A DNA stretch of 64,000 nucleotides, taken from the NCBI GenBank assembly GCA_907163375.1, contig CAJQUW010010359.1, forward strand, positions 124,001 through 188,000, read 5' to 3'. Source of the stretch: Prostheceraeus crozeri (taxonomy: Eukaryota; Platyhelminthes; Polycladida; Euryleptidae). A program made the position numbers and the translations under genes. The notes under the pieces are model-generated. The model did not search any database, was not told the origin of the DNA, and was given only the letters and a program-made list of their open reading frames with translations. Of the stretch, positions 1-9,852 are shown piece after piece; position 1 is the stretch's first letter; the number at the start of each line of letters is the position of its first letter.

Positions 1-158
1 ATCAAAGCACTTTCAGTTGCCGCGAGTTTCCCCGTGCATCTTCTATTTTTGTCTTGCGATCTGACAGTGAAGACATTAATCAGATCATGAAAGTTCAGGA
101 GAGTGTCACATATTTCCGTTCGCCGATAATGACCTAACACGAAAGTACAGGGGTTACA
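1..158 (-). repeat. 3' LTR of Gypsy-A (partial)
   Basis: This is the U3-side part of the LTR. On the minus strand it starts TGTAACCCC at 158, just after a purine-rich stretch (CAAAGGGCGAACG) that is the likely polypurine tract. It aligns base for base with 5217-5374 apart from one substitution. Confidence 0.93.
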
Positions 159-1354
159 TACGTTCGCCCTTTGTAGGATGACGTCCCCGTCATCATATCG
201 AGAGAGGGCAACCGATGCACCAAGAATAATTGTTCAGAGGTTGATACGCATAGATGAAACTGTTCTGCTACTAGAGAAGACGGAAGATTACAATCAAGAG
301 AAGAGGTCTCGTTTTCGAAAAGCTGAGGCTATGAAAAATATACGCAATAGAATTAATTGTAAGGAGCACATGTGATGGTGTAGCATAAGAACATGCATAC
401 AATTGTACATACATTTACACATATATGAGGCTGAGGTGAAAAATGTGTGACAGATTACAAAGAGAGAGAGAGAGAGGTATTATACAAGTAGGCTACACTG
501 CAAACTTCGAAGCAAGCAAAGTTGTAAAAATTTATAGTTATATACTATCTACATGCAGATAAAAATAACGTTCACAACAACAAGGGAGATATAGATACGA
601 CACTTACACTCTTACAGAAGATTATCAATAGAAGACATGCAATAAGATAGTCTCATCACTCGACAATATCCCTGGAAGGATGATCATGCAAAGAAATTAG
701 TCTATCGATTCCTGTGACAACACACTCATACTCGACAACATTCTCATGCTGACCTTTCTATGTATAGAATTATTAGTGCAAATTGATGGGAGCTAAAAAT
801 TTTATCACCTCAGAACTATTCATGTATCAAGGATAAAATGCAAATGAAAGACACAATAATTGTCCTCTTGAAGTAATCGTGTGATCGTGGTTCAAAAATA
901 CATTGCAGCACAAATTGGTTCATGCAGATATTCACTGTTGTCACAAATATATACACAAAAATCTGCAGAGAAGTTGCAGTGAGTTATAGAGTTCATCACT
1001 TTAGTCACAAATAAGCAAGACTAGATAGAATATTGTACAATGATCTCCCAAAATTCGACAGACATGTGACTTCTTCAACAATCTTTCGAAAGATACTAAC
1101 TTGGGACATCACATATAGAGATATAATGTATAGGTATATAGGCAGGTAACTCCTGTATAGTTACTAATAAATAATGGATATTATCCTGTACACCACACTT
1201 GTCCCACAAGCTATTGTCAATACGCTATTTAATCTATAGTTGACTTCAATAGACAGCACTCTGGGTTTATACAAGTTATTCTCAATGTACTTTTACTAGT
1301 TTGATATAGTTACTTAGGATATATATGAATTTTATGCTGAACGGTCAACAAAAA
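159..1354 (-). other. Gypsy-A non-coding stretch between integrase stop and 3' LTR
   Basis: About 1.2 kb of AT-rich sequence with no convincing reading frame on the element strand. It holds an (AG)8 microsatellite at 461-476. Its length would allow a decayed third ORF, but I see no envelope-like feature. Confidence 0.6.
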
Positions 1355-2905
1355 TTAGTTAGGATAAGTTACTTTTCTATTTCGAAGGGGGTATCGGTGA
1401 CTCTCAACCGGTTGAATAATTCTTTCCGCCTCTCCTGTGAGGTCAGTGCAATCACTGGGAACGACCCGCGTTCCGGACATGTCATTTTGTTGCGCAACTA
1501 TTTCATCATTATCTATTTCATCTTCAATTTCGTCAATAACCAATTCTTGGTTCTCTGTTCCTTCCTCGTTTCCTTCCATCTCAATGGCTGGCGGAAGTCC
1601 TGCTGCTTTATCCAGTTTGAGTCGATTTATGTGAACCCATTGCGGCTTTGAACGTGGCTCTCGGATTGGGACTATCTTACAATTCGTATTCGTAATTTCT
1701 AATATCCTCATCGGACCTTTCCAACGGCATTGAAGTTTGGGGGACAATCCTTTTGTTCGACTAGGGATATAAAGATACACTCTATCCCCTACCGCTAGGT
1801 TTTCGGCGGAAAAAGTTACATTGCGGTCATAATATTTCTTTTGTTTTTGTTGGGCCTCCTTGATGGTGGCACTTATGACATGCCATACGCTTTCTAAACT
1901 CTTGGCGAGGTTATGTTTGTATTCATCCACGCTTTGTGAAGAATCTGAGAATTCACGCAATACTAAGTCATTAGGCAAACGTGGGTCGCGACCGTACAAT
2001 AAGAAAAATGGACTTTCTTTGGTCGAATTATGAGCGGCGGATCGGTAGGCGAACAAAACGTATGGTAAAAATGTATCCCAATCTTTTTGGTTTCTACTTG
2101 TATAAAAGGATAGCATAGTCAGTAAGGTTTTGTTAAAGTTTTCTACTAAGCCATCTGTCTGAGCATGGTAGGCCGTAGTGTACACTTTTTCGGTATTTGT
2201 GAGTCTACAAACTTCGCGCAATAACTCAGAAGTAAGGTTTCTACCTCGATCGGATAATAAGGATTCGGGGCAACCATGTACAGCGATAATATTTTCGACA
2301 AACAGTCGGGCAACAGTTGTTGCTTTCTGGTCACTAACTGCGAAAGCTTCGGGCCATTTCGTGAAATAATCTGAAAAGACTACTATGTATTTATTGCTAT
2401 TCAAAGTCACGGGTAGTGGACCAATGAGATCTACTCCTAGCCTGGACATAGGTCTTTTTACCGGGATTGAAACCATTGGTACGACGAATTTTTGCTGAGG
2501 ATTTTTCTTTGTTGCACAAGCCATACACGCTTGACACCAATCAGTCACATCCTTCTTTAATGTAGGCCAGTAGTAAAATCTTGCAATACGCGCTGTAGTT
2601 TTCTCTATTCCTAGGTGTCCTCCAAAAGCGCCTTCATGTAATTCTATGAAAACTTTTCTGCGTATGTCGTGAGGAAGGGCCAAAGCTAAGTCATTTCCGA
2701 ACGTGTTTGTTAGTTTGAAATATAATAAACCCTTTACAATGCGGAATTTGTACCATTCTTCGGTGATAAATCTTGAGAATTGTCTTGGCAAATTTTTTGG
2801 CAATGGTTCTCCGCGCAACTTCTGCATGAGAGCAGAATACAGAGGGTCCTGTTGCTGTAAAATTTGGACTGATGAGAAGTCGTATTTAGATTTGATCTCA
2901 CTCAT
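1355..2905 (-). CDS. Gypsy-A integrase
   Basis: A 516-residue open frame encodes a Ty3/Gypsy integrase, which inserts the element cDNA into nuclear DNA. In order: a zinc-binding HHCC domain (H90, H97, C127, C130), the RNase H-fold core with D159 (GVDLIGP), D219 (LLSDRGRN) and E255 (DGLVENFN), the last two 35 residues apart as usual, then a basic C-terminal domain with a KGPMRIL-type motif near 390-400 and an acidic tail. All catalytic residues are present. It starts 6 bp after the RT-RNase H stop in a different frame, so either pol is split by a one-base shift or the copy is damaged there. The first ATG is 2903-2905, and upstream residues in this frame are open for only a few codons. Confidence 0.93.
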   Translation of the reverse strand: MSEIKSKYDFSSVQILQQQDPLYSALMQKLRGEPLPKNLPRQFSRFITEEWYKFRIVKGLLYFKLTNTFGNDLALALPHDIRRKVFIELHEGAFGGHLGIEKTTARIARFYYWPTLKKDVTDWCQACMACATKKNPQQKFVVPMVSIPVKRPMSRLGVDLIGPLPVTLNSNKYIVVFSDYFTKWPEAFAVSDQKATTVARLFVENIIAVHGCPESLLSDRGRNLTSELLREVCRLTNTEKVYTTAYHAQTDGLVENFNKTLLTMLSFYTSRNQKDWDTFLPYVLFAYRSAAHNSTKESPFFLLYGRDPRLPNDLVLREFSDSSQSVDEYKHNLAKSLESVWHVISATIKEAQQKQKKYYDRNVTFSAENLAVGDRVYLYIPSRTKGLSPKLQCRWKGPMRILEITNTNCKIVPIREPRSKPQWVHINRLKLDKAAGLPPAIEMEGNEEGTENQELVIDEIEDEIDNDEIVAQQNDMSGTRVVPSDCTDLTGEAERIIQPVESHRYPLRNRKVTYPN

Positions 2906-2910
2906 CGAAT

Positions 2911-3964
2911 TTATTGTTCGGGTAGACGTGAGAGTGTATCGGCATTAGAGTGGATTCTTCCTGGTCTATAAACAATTTCAAAATTGTATTGTTGCAAATA
3001 AAGTGACCACCTCATCAAACGTGAAGAGGGGTCTTTATGATTCAGGAGATATTTAAGAGGTGCATGATCGACGATGCAATAGAACTTTTTTCCCCAAAGA
3101 TATTCTCGAAAATGCTTAACTCCAAAGATTAGAGCTGCGGCTTCTTTCTCGACTGTCGGATATGCTCTTTCTGGTTTTTGTAGTATTCTGCTGGCATAGG
3201 CGATTGGATGATCTCTGCCGTCAACGTATTGACTAAGAACAACTCCTACTGCCGTGTCACTAGCATCTGACTGGAGATAAAATGGCTTATCAAAGTTTGG
3301 GTATGTTAGAATTGGTGGTGAAACTAAAGCTTTACGTAGCTTTAAGAAAGAGACTTGCTGAGCCTGTTGCCAATAAAACTTTTTGTCCTTATTGATGAGC
3401 TCAAATAGTGGTGCCGCTATTTTGGCAAAATTTTTGACAAAGCGTCGGTAATAACTGCACAAGCCTAAAAATTGACGAACTTGTTTCGTATTTACTGGCG
3501 TAGGATAGTTTTCAATTTTTTCAATATTAGTTTTTATAGGACGTAGGACGTTGCCGGACATTACATGACCCAGAAATTGAACCTCTGGCTTTATGAATTC
3601 GCATTTCGATAATTTGAGTTTCAGGCCGTACTCAGTGAGACGCTTGAGTATTCGTTCTAATTTTTGCAGGTGTTCTGTAAATGTTTCCGCGAAAATTATG
3701 ATGTCATCTAAATACGTTATGCAATCGACGTATTGTAGTCCAGCCAATACAAGTTCTAGTGCCGAAATGAATGATGCCGGACTATTACTCAAACCAAAAG
3801 GCATTCTGACGAACTCAAAATTACCAAGATGTGTTGTAAATGCAGTTTTATGTCTATCCTCTTCTGCTACATCTAATTGCCAGGATCCAGAAGCGAGGTC
3901 TAATGTAGAAAAATACTTTGCCTTGTGTAGACAATCTGTGATTGTTTCTAATCTAGCTCTTCGA
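2911..3964 (-). pseudogene. Gypsy-A reverse transcriptase-RNase H, N-terminally deleted
   Basis: The frame is open from about 3964 (no ATG) and the first ATG is at 3804. It carries the middle and end of RT: DLASGSWQL, then MPFGLSNSP, then the catalytic YLDDIII box (residues 31-34 from the ATG), FLGHV and FLGLCSYYRRF. RNase H follows with D (LQSDAS), E (VEKEAA), D (IVDHAPL) and the closing HSNADTLSR. The fingers region and the first catalytic Asp neighbourhood are partly lost because the frame begins at the deletion junction near 3955, where gag sequence runs straight into RT. It is therefore not expected to make a working polymerase. The stop at 2911 is followed at once by the integrase frame. 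Confidence 0.9.
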
Positions 3965-4277
3965 GAAGAGAAGTAATATCGGCTTTATAGATGCCTGGTA
4001 ACCCACGATAAATTTCCCGGGCATGGCCGGTTAGATAAAGAGGTAACATAGCCACTTTTTGATCATTTTTCCAGCCTAAGGCGTTTGCGATGAGCTCGAA
4101 TTGTGATTCGAACTCACTCCATTGGTTGTTGGAGTCTTGCAGGTCACCGGAAAATGGTTTTAGAATTAAGGCGGAGGTACCAACGGGAAGATTTAGTCTT
4201 TTATCATTACTTTGGATGTCCGCCAGAGACTGCGACACCTGTTCGATGCGGAGTACCAAGTCCTCTACAGCCGTCAT
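3948..4277 (-). pseudogene. Gypsy-A gag N-terminal remnant
   Basis: A 109-residue frame starts at the first ATG after the leader. It has a coiled-coil-like start and a segment (LPLYLTGHAREIY) typical of the retrotransposon gag/capsid domain of Ty3/Gypsy elements. It ends with TAG at 3948-3950, at the junction where gag has been fused out of frame to reverse transcriptase. The rest of capsid, nucleocapsid and protease are absent. Identification rests on position directly after the primer site and on the capsid-like motif. Confidence 0.8.
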
Positions 4278-4844
4278 GGTTCAACTTCGTGTATGATATA
4301 TATTGTGACTTGCCAGTATAGATGGATTACAACTAAAGTTGAGGATTGTACTCGAAATGTAAAGTTACAACTTTAAGGATGTTGCCGAAATGCACAATTA
4401 TAAACGAAATATAGGCCTATTCTTATATCTTAAGGAACAGATACGCCGCGGCAATAAATATTTCACAACACAGCCTTTCTTACAATCAGGCCTGATACTC
4501 AATTCACCTGGGTCTCGTTTCAACTCAGGGACTAGAAGGAATTTACACCTTCTAAACGCGCGCTAATCAATAATTCACTTTACTCAATTACACCGATTAT
4601 TTTGGGGAATGCGATTTCGACAATAGCGCTGGCCACACACTATGCGTCTAGACTATTTAGTATTGAATATAAACGGTAATGAAAATATAATATTCAAAGA
4701 TGAATAATACAATATCAGTAATTTAGAAATGTCGACCGTTCAGAATAGGAAATTATTTACTTACCTATTTCCATAGATTCCCGGTCGACGGACTGTTGAC
4801 ATAGAGTAGAAGGAGAAGAAGAGAGAGAAAACCAGACTCGGACA
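4278..4844 (-). other. Gypsy-A 5' leader
   Basis: About 570 bp of untranslated leader between primer binding site and gag ATG. No ORF or other feature was seen in it. Confidence 0.7.
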
Positions 4845-4858
4845 CGGTGGGACCTCCA
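4845..4858 (-). promoter_or_regulatory. Primer binding site, tRNA-Gln type
   Basis: On the minus strand the LTR ends in TTGCA, one spacer base follows, then TGGAGGTCCCACCG. This is complementary to the 3' end of eukaryotic tRNA-Gln (…CGGTGGGACCTCCA) as I know it, so glutamine tRNA is the inferred primer for first-strand synthesis. The assignment comes from memory of the tRNA and not from a search. Confidence 0.75.
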
Positions 4859-4859
4859 A

Positions 4860-5374
4860 TGCAACCTAGTCTTATTTCTGTTTAAGACAGGTTATCGGTC
4901 CCAAACGAGTTCAAATCCGATGCGGTTATGGAATCCAATAAAGAAGGAAGACAAAACGACGTTCCCAATATAATATATGTGTATTGAGCCTCAGCTCAAC
5001 CAAGACGAGACTTACAAGCAGTGAGGAGAAGATGGAAGAAGAGTGATAGAGGTATAGCAGTGCCGTGACGACGAGGTCTCTGATCCTCACTTTAAATATG
5101 GAGATTTGGCTTGGTCAACCTTCTGTAGTATCCGTTAGAAACCACCGCCACGCATTGGCAATCGCCGATACCGCGGAGCTGCTCTGCGCGCCATTGGACT
5201 AGAAACGCGATCAGCAATCAAAGCACTTTCAGTTGCCGCGAGTTTCCCCGTGCATCTTCTATTTTTGTCTTGCGATCTGACAGTGAAGACATTAATCAGA
5301 TCATGAAAGTTCAGGAGAGTGTCACATATTTCCGTTCGCCGATAATGACCAAACACGAAAGTACAGGGGTTACA
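4860..5374 (-). repeat. 5' LTR of Gypsy-A, complete, 515 bp
   Basis: It begins TGTAACCCC at 5374 and ends GGTTGCA at 4860 on the minus strand, the TG…CA ends expected of an LTR. A TATA-like TATTTAAAG lies near 5091-5099. The boundary at 4860 is set by the adjacent primer site. The other boundary is set by where similarity to the left LTR ends. Confidence 0.88.
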
Positions 5375-5519
5375 ATAATTTTTACTTGTTCCTTTGTTGT
5401 TCATATTGATATGCTCCTTCACCCATCCTTATCGGACACTGGACACAAGAATCTTTAATGAGTTTTTACTGCTGTTAATCCTTGGAGCATTTCTCAGCAG
5501 GATGACTTTGATCAACAGC

Positions 5520-5760
5520 AAATTTCATCAAAATTTTACTACAAGATGAAGAAGGTAAACTTACATTTTTACAACAGAATGTGAATATTCTGCGACCCCA
5601 CTTTATGCGTCAAGATCAAACTTCAAGTTTTATAATTTGTAAATTACATGTTAATCAATATTGACGCATAAATTTGTGGGTTCGTGGGATGTTCACATTT
5701 TATTGATAAAATTATAGCTAACCTACCTTGTTGTGGCAAAATATTGTATTTAAGAAAGTC
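5520..5760. repeat. Imperfect inverted repeat (MITE-like)
   Basis: The arms, roughly 5520-5613 and 5660-5760, are reverse complements with scattered mismatches. The clearest core is GTGAATATTCTGCGACCCCA against a right-arm GTGAACATCCCACGAACCCA read on the other strand, each followed by TTTATGCGTCAA-like sequence. The spacer is about 45 bp. It looks like a small non-autonomous foldback. No target duplication was identified. Confidence 0.6.
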
Positions 5761-5783
5761 GCTGCTCGAATGCTTGATTTTTG

Positions 5784-6034
5784 AATGTTCGAGAACATAC
5801 CACAAGCGATCGTAGATAGTAGCCGTTAGAACGTTCAGCTTAACGACAAACCAGTCTTTTTAGGGTTAGGTCCGTCTACAGTACGTGTCGTATCTCATAA
5901 GCGTAAGTAGGCTAAAGCAGAACCAGCGTGCGCCATGTAGAAACTTCATTAACCGTTCATTCAAACTTTTTTAACAGTAAAACAAATTTACGAAAGTTCA
6001 TTATAAGTGTTCAGTGCAAACAACCTCTATGACA
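5784..6034 (-). repeat. Probable 3' LTR of Gypsy-B
   Basis: A purine tract (minus strand GATTAAAAGGGGAGGAG) ends at 6035 and is followed by TGTCATAGAGG, the usual Gypsy arrangement of polypurine tract then LTR start. A …GAACA end near 5784 would give an LTR of about 250 bp. The start at 6034 is reasonably firm. The distal end is a guess because no second LTR is in the window. Confidence 0.5.
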
Positions 6035-6059
6035 CTCCTCCCCTTTTAATCACAAACCA

Positions 6060-6505
6060 CTCAGGGGATTCGCATTGCCTTGATGGATATCTTCCGCACG
6101 TTTGAGTCTCTTCGAAGCTACTCGTAGGTCCGTAATCGATTTCATCTTCATCTCGCGCTCTCCTTGGTGGGTTCTTCATATGTCTTAAGTGATCAACATA
6201 TGTCTTCTCCCGACCTTGTCCTCAGTCTGAATCAGATAAGACAACGGCCCTACTCGTCTTGAAATTATTCCTTTCATCCACCGCTTACTAGATCCAAAAT
6301 TTTCGTAAAATACCTCATCACCCTCTTCCAAAACACGCAATTAAGACTCCTTCCTTATTCCTAACGTCACTATCCTGAGCCTTCCCTACTCGAATCGAAG
6401 TGTCTGGAAATATCCGATCAATTTTGGTCCTGAGCTTTCTACCGTACAGCAGCTCGGCAGGGGAACTTCCCGTGGTTGTATGGTGTCACCCGGTAGGAGA
6501 ACCAA
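6060..6505 (-). pseudogene. Gypsy-B integrase, C-terminal half
   Basis: Minus-strand frames read YRVTPY, then TTGSSPAELLYGRKLRTKI and IFPDTSIRVGKA, later EEGDEVFYENFG and GPLSYLIQTEDKVGRRHM. These are the conserved block after the integrase core and the small C-terminal domain of Gypsy integrases. At least one frameshift (near TPYN/TTG) and an internal stop break it. It is the downstream half of the frame found at 9481-9840. The mariner at 6506-9479 separates the two halves almost without loss. Confidence 0.85.
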
Positions 6506-6629
6506 GTGGGCCAAAAGTCACGCACCATAGGGAACTCTGTATTGGTCAATACCCATTTGTGATAACAAAATCAAAAATTACTTTTAAGAAAGATAAACTT
6601 CTTGTATTGAACTGAATTGAAACAAGAAA

Positions 6630-7633
6630 ATATGTCAATAAATGTTCGAAATGCTGTCCGCCGAGCTCAAAGCAAGTACTGACATGGAAGTCACTGCGAA
6701 CCCTGCCAAGCAGATTACTGTCACCGTTAATTTTCATGCAAGTATCGTGTAAACTAGAGACTTCACATAACCCCAGAAGAAGAAGTCCATGGGGCTTAAA
6801 TCAGGAGATCTTGGTGCCCACTCCACAGGCCCACGACGCCCTATCCAATGGTCTTGAAACTTTTCGTCCAGGTATCGACGAACGCTAACAGCATAGTGTG
6901 GTGGGGCGCCGTCTTGTTGAAACCATTGAGGGTAACCAACTCCAAGCGATTCTAACTGTGGCATCATGGAAGTCTGCAGCATCTCCAAAAAAGTCTGCCT
7001 AGTGACGGCTGACTGAAAGAAGAATGGTCCAATAATGAACGTTCACCCAATCCCGCACCAAACCATCACACGGTCAGCCTGAAATCTATCTGGCTCCATC
7101 CAATTGGGATTTTTCTGAGCATAATACCGACAATTGTGCCGGTTTACTTGTCCGTTTATGAAGAAAATTGCTTCATCTGAGAAGAGAACATCAAATGAAA
7201 ATTCATTGTTTTCATTTAGATTATCGAAAAACCAACTGCACATCTCCATTCTTCTATCTGGGTCGTCTTCGGTTATTCGTTGCAGATGTTGTAGCTTATA
7301 AGGATGAAACTTTTCAGCTTTCAGTATACGTTGCATCGTTGTTCGAGGAACATAGAGTTCAGCAGATGATCTGCGGACCGTCCTCTTAGGACTGTGAAGT
7401 GTTTTGGCTATAACAACTTCCTTTTCTTCGTCGGGGATTGGTGGACGGCCAGATCGAGGAGCGTCATGCACGGTCCCAATTGTTTTGAACTTATTAAGCA
7501 GTCTGCTAACAGTCGTATGGCTGACTCGAGAATCCGGATGTCTTTCATTGAATTCGTCCGCAACTTGACGCATTGACCAGCCCTCCTTTCCGCAAAGCAA
7601 AATTAGCTCCACTCGTTCCTCCAAAGAAAGCAT
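6630..7633 (-). pseudogene. Mariner (DD41D) transposase, one stop and one frameshift
   Basis: This is a cut-and-paste transposase. An N-terminal paired-like HTH region (about 1-55) is followed by D153 (LFSDEA), D241 (FQQDGAPPHYA) and D283 (SPDLSPMDFF). Forty-one residues separate the last two, which marks the DD41D (rosa-like) mariner group. The frame runs 7633 to 6734 with a single in-frame TGA (7043-7045, codon 197). After the stop at 6734 the normal C-terminus (…LGGQHFEHLL) is still readable in another frame down to about 6630, so a frameshift or small deletion is also present. The copy is dead but little decayed. Confidence 0.9.
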
Positions 7634-7930
7634 ATCGATAACGCTGATTACTCGACGACAACTTGAATTTGTTCGTACTAATCTGATTCTTTGAAGTCAA
7701 CAATGTTCATTAATAGCATGGAATGACTAATCAATATTCGCATAGAAATTGCTGCTTTCACGCTATCCGATGACGTTACCAGGGCATTCGTGAGAACGTG
7801 TATCATTTGTTGATGACAACACAAGGTTAATCGCGAATTTCATTGTCATGTCAACCAAGATATCTTTGACAAAAGTTACTCAGCTATCTATGGTATTCCT
7901 CAAAAAATGCATTTGTCTAGTGTCTTCATT

Positions 7931-8391
7931 CTACACAATTTCCATGTTAAGTTCAGAACTCTGAATTTGTATTTGCGACTTCATCATTCCTTTATGCGAA
8001 TATGTCATTTTAATTTCAGATTTATTCAAAACAGTTTCTAATTGATCACTTCTTTTTTATCACTTAAGAATTGGTCGCTTTAATTTCAGCGTTCATCACA
8101 TATATTTGATCTTTCAATTCTTATATTTAAGACAATAGAAAATATTTCAGAATAAATCACTTATTTTCAAGAATTCAGCATTTATATATCATCATTGAGA
8201 ATTAGTCATTTATAATTCAGATATCATCATTTATATTTCAGTTACCCAATTTATATTTAAGAAAAGGTTACTTAATTTTTTGATTAGATCATTTATATTT
8301 CAGATAAGAATTGAAGTTGCGACTCCATCATTTATATTTCAGAAATCAGCATTTCTATTTCAGAAAACACGAATTAAATTCCATTTTGTCA
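7931..8391 (-). repeat. Left long inverted arm
   Basis: About 460 bp, the reverse complement of 8916-9374 with very few differences (for example a/t in the first 10 bp). It is rich in TCATTTATATTTCAG-like words. Confidence 0.88.
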
Positions 8392-8788
8392 CTTCTTCCA
8401 CTTTGTTGAGAACCACAGCCATCTGCTCATCGATCAGGATTTTTTGCTTATATCCACCTCGAGCTTTTCCACTTGTCTCGCCACTTCGAACCCATCCGTA
8501 GGCAGTCTTCATATTTACATTGAGTGATTTTGCTAGGCCACGCCAGTCTCCACCTTTGTCTGCACATTCGCTTATTCGTTCTCTGTCCTTTGGTAGATAT
8601 TTCTTATAATTTCGATGTTCGACCACTTCAGAATCTTCTATGTCTTCACGGCAAATGGGGCACCTCGGATTATTATCTTCTACTATTTCAGTAAAACATT
8701 GTTGATGCAGGTAATGAAAACAATGCAGCAAACGACGTGAGCTGTCCTTCAACATTGTTCGAAGAGCACAGTTATCTGACATCTCCAT
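8360..8788 (-). CDS. RING-like zinc finger fused to transposase-type HTH
   Basis: A 142-residue protein. Residues 22-46 have HCFHYLHQQCF then CPICRED (H22, C23, H25, H28, C31, C43, C46), matching the second half of a RING finger, while the expected first CxxC pair is not evident (only C7). Residues 68-110 (ERISECADKGGDW, NMKTAYGWVRSGE) resemble the N-terminal helix-turn-helix of IS630/Tc1-type transposases. The last ~10 residues run into the left arm. No DDE core follows, so this copy is probably non-autonomous or an internally deleted derivative. The RING may bind ubiquitin enzymes or only zinc; function is inferred. In tandem units 2-4 the same gene is cut after KKYLPK. Confidence 0.65.
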   Translation of the reverse strand: MEMSDNCALRTMLKDSSRRLLHCFHYLHQQCFTEIVEDNNPRCPICREDIEDSEVVEHRNYKKYLPKDRERISECADKGGDWRGLAKSLNVNMKTAYGWVRSGETSGKARGGYKQKILIDEQMAVVLNKVEEVTKWNLIRVF

Positions 8789-8915
8789 TGTTGCAGACCT
8801 TCAGTATGAAATCATTGACTTTGACTACAAAGGCCACTTATAAATTATCTCGGATAACTGTTGTGTCATGAATTTCGCTCTCGAATTAAAGTGATTTCTT
8901 CTCAATATAAAACTG

Positions 8916-9374
8916 ACAAAATGGAATTTAATTCGCGTTTTCTGAAATAGAAATGCTGATTTCTGAAATATAAATGATGGAGTCGCAACTTCAATTCTTA
9001 TCTGAAATATAAATGATCTAATCAAAAAATTAAGTAACCTTTTCTTAAATATAAATTGGGTAACTGAAATATAAATGATGATATCTGAATTATAAATGAC
9101 TAATTCTCAATGATGATATATAAATGCTGAATTCTTGAAAATAAGTGATTTATTCTGAAATATTTTCTATTGTCTTAAATATAAGAATTGAAAGATCAAA
9201 TATATGTGATGAACGCTGAAATTAAAGTGACCAATTCTTAAGTGATAAAAAAGAAGTGATCAATTAGAAACTGTTTTGAATAAATCTGAAATTAAAATGA
9301 CATATTCGCATAAAGGAATGATGAAGTCGCAAATATAAATTCAGAGTTCTGAACTTAACATGGAAATAGTGTAG
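8916..9374 (-). repeat. Right long inverted arm (also present in every tandem unit)
   Basis: Pairs with 7931-8391. Copies without a left partner recur at about 12876-13334, 16839-17297 and 20802-21260 inside the tandem array. Confidence 0.88.
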
Positions 9375-9480
9375 TTGCTATTGGAGTTTTTATCTGATTT
9401 CTGAGCCTATACATGCATTCAATTTGGGATGAATAGAAACATGTACAGAATTTCCTGCGGTGCGTGACTTTTGGCCCACC

Positions 9481-9840
9481 CGGTATGATATCCTCGAATA
9501 TCATACCATCCTTTTTCCCTTTTCCAGAGCCACTTTCAGGTTTTGTACCGCCCTTTCTGCCTGACCATTACTTGAAGGGTGATAGGGGGCGGAAAATTTC
9601 TGATGAATGCATAACTGCTTGCAGAAGGACCGGAACTCGTCGCTGCTGAAGTTTGTACCGTTGTCCGATACCAGAATTTTTGGCAATCCGTGTTGCACGA
9701 AGATGCTTTTCAGTAATCTTATCGTAGCTGAGGCAGTGGTCGATACCGTTGGCAGAATCTCCAACCACTTGCTGTGAGTGAGCGTCACTTACTACCAGGA
9801 ACATTTTCCCTTCTACTGGGCCCTGTGTGCCTGTAAAAAT
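9481..9840 (-). pseudogene. Gypsy-B integrase core fragment (unit 1)
   Basis: Minus-strand reading gives GPVEGKMFLVVSDAHS in one frame, then HSKWLEILPTV, LVSDNGTNFSSDEF and NGQAERAVQNLKVALEKGKR in the next. These are the first Asp, the second Asp (SDNGT) and the catalytic Glu (QAERA) blocks of a Gypsy integrase core. A one-base shift separates the first and second parts. The protein would continue into 6505-6060, beyond the mariner insertion. At its 5' edge the sequence TTTTTACAG precedes the coding homology, so the retroelement is truncated there or joined to other sequence. Confidence 0.88.
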
Positions 9841-9852
9841 CCGAAATTTCAT

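Larger units (their letters stand above)
1..5374 (-). mobile_element. Gypsy-A LTR retrotransposon, internally deleted, 3' LTR cut by window edge
   Basis: The element reads on the minus strand: 5' LTR (4860-5374), primer site, gag start, RT-RNase H, integrase, 3' non-coding, 3' LTR (from 158 leftward). Positions 1-158 match 5217-5374 with one mismatch seen (t/a at 134), so insertion is recent. Despite this the internal region is only about 4.7 kb: most of gag, all of protease and the N-terminal part of RT are missing, leaving a non-autonomous copy. The order RT-RNase H-integrase is that of Ty3/Gypsy elements. The far end of the 3' LTR and the target duplication lie outside the window. Confidence 0.93.
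7931..9374 (-). mobile_element. Long-inverted-arm DNA element encoding a RING/HTH protein
   Basis: It is bounded by CTACACAATTTCCATG (7931) and its near reverse complement ending GTGTAG (9374). Left arm 7931-8391 and right arm 8916-9374 are almost perfect reverse complements of about 460 bp. Both arms are built from degenerate copies of a word like CTGAAATATAAATGA spaced 15-40 bp apart. The roughly 520-bp centre carries one minus-strand ORF. It is inserted in the mariner. No clear target duplication is visible (at most TT). Superfamily not recognised. Confidence 0.85.
6506..9479 (-). mobile_element. Mariner element, about 1.53 kb, split by a nested element
   Basis: Perfect 21-bp inverted ends lie at 6506-6526 (GTGGGCCAAAAGTCAC…) and 9459-9479. 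The transposase lies inside on the minus strand. Removing the nested 7931-9374 element leaves about 1530 bp, close to a normal mariner size. It sits in the Gypsy-B integrase. A TA target duplication is not obvious at the two junctions, so exact ends may differ by a few bases. Confidence 0.85.

Noticed and set aside
1325-1651. Plus-strand 108-residue frame
   Set aside because: Overlaps the integrase gene on the other strand, which has full catalytic motifs.
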